6,993 bases of DNA, from positions 1 to 6,993 of the forward strand of contig JAUIKA010000054.1 of the NCBI GenBank assembly GCA_030430995.1. The letters run 5' to 3'. The notes beneath the pieces are model-generated. The model worked only from the letters and a program-made list of their open reading frames with translations, was not told the origin of the DNA and ran no database searches. Position numbers and translations under genes: made by a program. Of the stretch, positions 6,181 to 6,993 are shown in pieces; positions within the stretch are counted from its first letter, which is position 1; each line of letters opens with the position of its first letter. This stretch comes from Alphaproteobacteria bacterium. Lineage in GTDB: Bacteria > Pseudomonadota > Alphaproteobacteria > Rickettsiales > Rickettsiaceae.

Positions 6181-6252
6181 AGCTGGTAAATATACCTATG
6201 TATAAGTATAATCTAGTAATATTTATTAGACTATATGCTTTCATTACCAGCT
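6181..6252 (+). repeat. Inverted repeat bracketing the sua5 promoter and start codon
   Basis: AGCTGGTAA (6181-6189) is the exact reverse complement of TTACCAGCT (6244-6252), which are codons 4-6 of sua5. Between the arms lies a second hairpin, TCTAGTAA (6212-6219) with TTATTAGA (6223-6230), eight pairs with one G-T wobble and a 3-base loop, ending four bases before the ATG. The outer arms are unusually GC-rich for this region. In a read-through transcript the start codon would lie inside this structure; from the candidate promoter only the inner part could be in the RNA. Confidence 0.5.
6184..6212 (+). promoter_or_regulatory. Candidate sigma-70 promoter of sua5
   Basis: A perfect TATAAT box lies at 6207-6212, 22 bases before the sua5 ATG. 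Seventeen bases upstream is TGGTAA (6184-6189), a poor -35 with three of six consensus bases. Transcription would start at about 6219, giving a leader of about 15 bases. TATAAT alone is common in AT-rich DNA, but the position just before a gene and after a hairpin is sensible. Confidence 0.45.
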
Positions 6253-6993
6253 GCTGCAAATATAATAACTCAAGGTGGGGTAGTATGCTTCCCTACGGAA
6301 ACTGTTTTTGGCATAGGCGCTAATGCATATAATGCTAGTGCATGCAAAGCGATATATAACATAAAGAAAAGAGCGTTATATAACCCTTTAATTGTTCATG
6401 TATCTTCTTTAGAGGATGCATTGAAAGAGGTAATATTAAGTGAGGATGCCATGGCCCTAGCTAATGAATTTTGGCCTGGGCCACTTACTTTGGTTGCAAA
6501 TAGAAGGCAAGGTAGTAAAATATGTGATATAGCAACTGCGGGGCTTAGCACAATCGCTGTGCGCTTGCCTGCCCATGCTGAAGCGCGTGAGCTAATAAAG
6601 CTTTCTAATGTACCTATCGCTGCCCCTAGCGCTAACTACTCAGGGATGTTGAGCAACACTGATATTGTACATCTAAAAGAGAGTTTTTCTAAGGATGATT
6701 TGCCAGTGTTAGATGCCACTATGCCTAAAATAGGAATTGAATCTACTGTAATAGATGTTACTCCAGGCCAATTAACCATCTTAAGACATGGCAGTATAAC
6801 GCAGGAAGAAATAGAACAAAAAATAGGAAAAAAGATAATTACAGGCAATTCCACAGCTGGAATAAAAAAATCTCCGGGAATGGATTTAAAACATTATAGC
6901 CCTAGAACAAAGTTGATGTATAATTACACTAGTGCAAAGGAAGAAGATTTTGTATCTTTAAATTTTAAGGATTCTAATTTAAAAGGAAAATTT
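6235..6993 (+). CDS. sua5: L-threonylcarbamoyladenylate synthase, Sua5/TsaC2 type (3' end outside the window)
   Basis: The enzyme makes threonylcarbamoyl-AMP from threonine, bicarbonate and ATP, the first step of the essential t6A37 modification of ANN-decoding tRNAs. The TsaD complex then transfers the group to tRNA. The 253 codons present are open to the window edge. FPTETVFGIGA (19-29) is the classic YrdC/Sua5 opening. KKRALYNPLIVH (44-55) holds the Lys-x-Arg and Asn-Pro-Leu motif. FWPGPLT and the later PSANYSG (131-137) build the active site, and IESTVIDV precedes the linker. SPGMDLKHYSPR (213-224) is the signature where the linker meets the extra C-terminal Sua5 domain, so this is the two-domain form (about 320 residues) and not the short TsaC. 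The ATG at 6235 leaves 18 residues before FPTE, a normal length, but no Shine-Dalgarno is visible. The C-terminal LNFKDSNL segment recalls alphaproteobacterial/rickettsial homologues. Confidence 0.92.
   Translation, partial: MLSLPAAANIITQGGVVCFPTETVFGIGANAYNASACKAIYNIKKRALYNPLIVHVSSLEDALKEVILSEDAMALANEFWPGPLTLVANRRQGSKICDIATAGLSTIAVRLPAHAEARELIKLSNVPIAAPSANYSGMLSNTDIVHLKESFSKDDLPVLDATMPKIGIESTVIDVTPGQLTILRHGSITQEEIEQKIGKKIITGNSTAGIKKSPGMDLKHYSPRTKLMYNYTSAKEEDFVSLNFKDSNLKGKF

Noticed and set aside
6636..6854. Minus-strand frame inside sua5
   Set aside because: It is antisense to the unmistakable Sua5 motifs on the plus strand.

Overview
The window is AT-rich DNA of the kind found in obligate intracellular bacteria. 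Most of it (about 430 to 6993) reads best as a Rickettsiales-type genome. The evidence is low GC by eye, tightly overlapped biotin genes in the compact arrangement known from Rickettsia, Wolbachia, Neorickettsia and other intracellular bacteria, and a Sua5-type tRNA-modification gene whose C-terminal part looks rickettsial. The species cannot be fixed from the sequence alone.

Layout. At the left edge (51 to about 437, minus strand) lies the C-terminal part of a protein resembling Bacteroidetes proteins with a TonB-C-terminal-like fold. It runs head-to-head into the C-terminal third of bioF on the plus strand. Both genes have lost their 5' ends at the same point, within about 415-440. This marks a junction, either a chimeric contig or a real recombination breakpoint. 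Downstream comes bioF(partial)-bioH-bioC-bioD-bioA (to 4075), all on the plus strand, each gene overlapping the next by 1 to 11 bases, so almost certainly one translationally coupled operon. A 637-bp non-coding stretch follows (4076-4712). It holds a weak terminator-like hairpin, a 23-bp near-perfect AT-rich stem-loop and a dyad close to the next gene. Then comes a 466-codon gene of unknown function (4713-6113), a short spacer with a hairpin and a promoter with a perfect TATAAT box, and the start of sua5/tsaC2 (6235 to the window edge).

How the genes work together. BioC methylates malonyl-ACP so that the fatty acid cycle can build a pimeloyl methyl ester. BioH removes the methyl group to give pimeloyl-ACP. 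BioF joins pimeloyl-ACP to alanine to make 8-amino-7-oxononanoate (KAPA). BioA aminates KAPA to 7,8-diaminononanoate, and BioD closes the ureido ring to dethiobiotin. Only bioB (the last step) is missing. In related operons it lies upstream of bioF, so it may have been cut off at the junction. Such operons are known to let some symbionts supply biotin to blood-feeding or sap-feeding hosts. Whether that applies here is not shown by the sequence.

The most unusual items are the Bacteroidetes/bioF junction, the unrecognised 466-residue protein with its structured upstream region, and the inverted repeats around the sua5 start.
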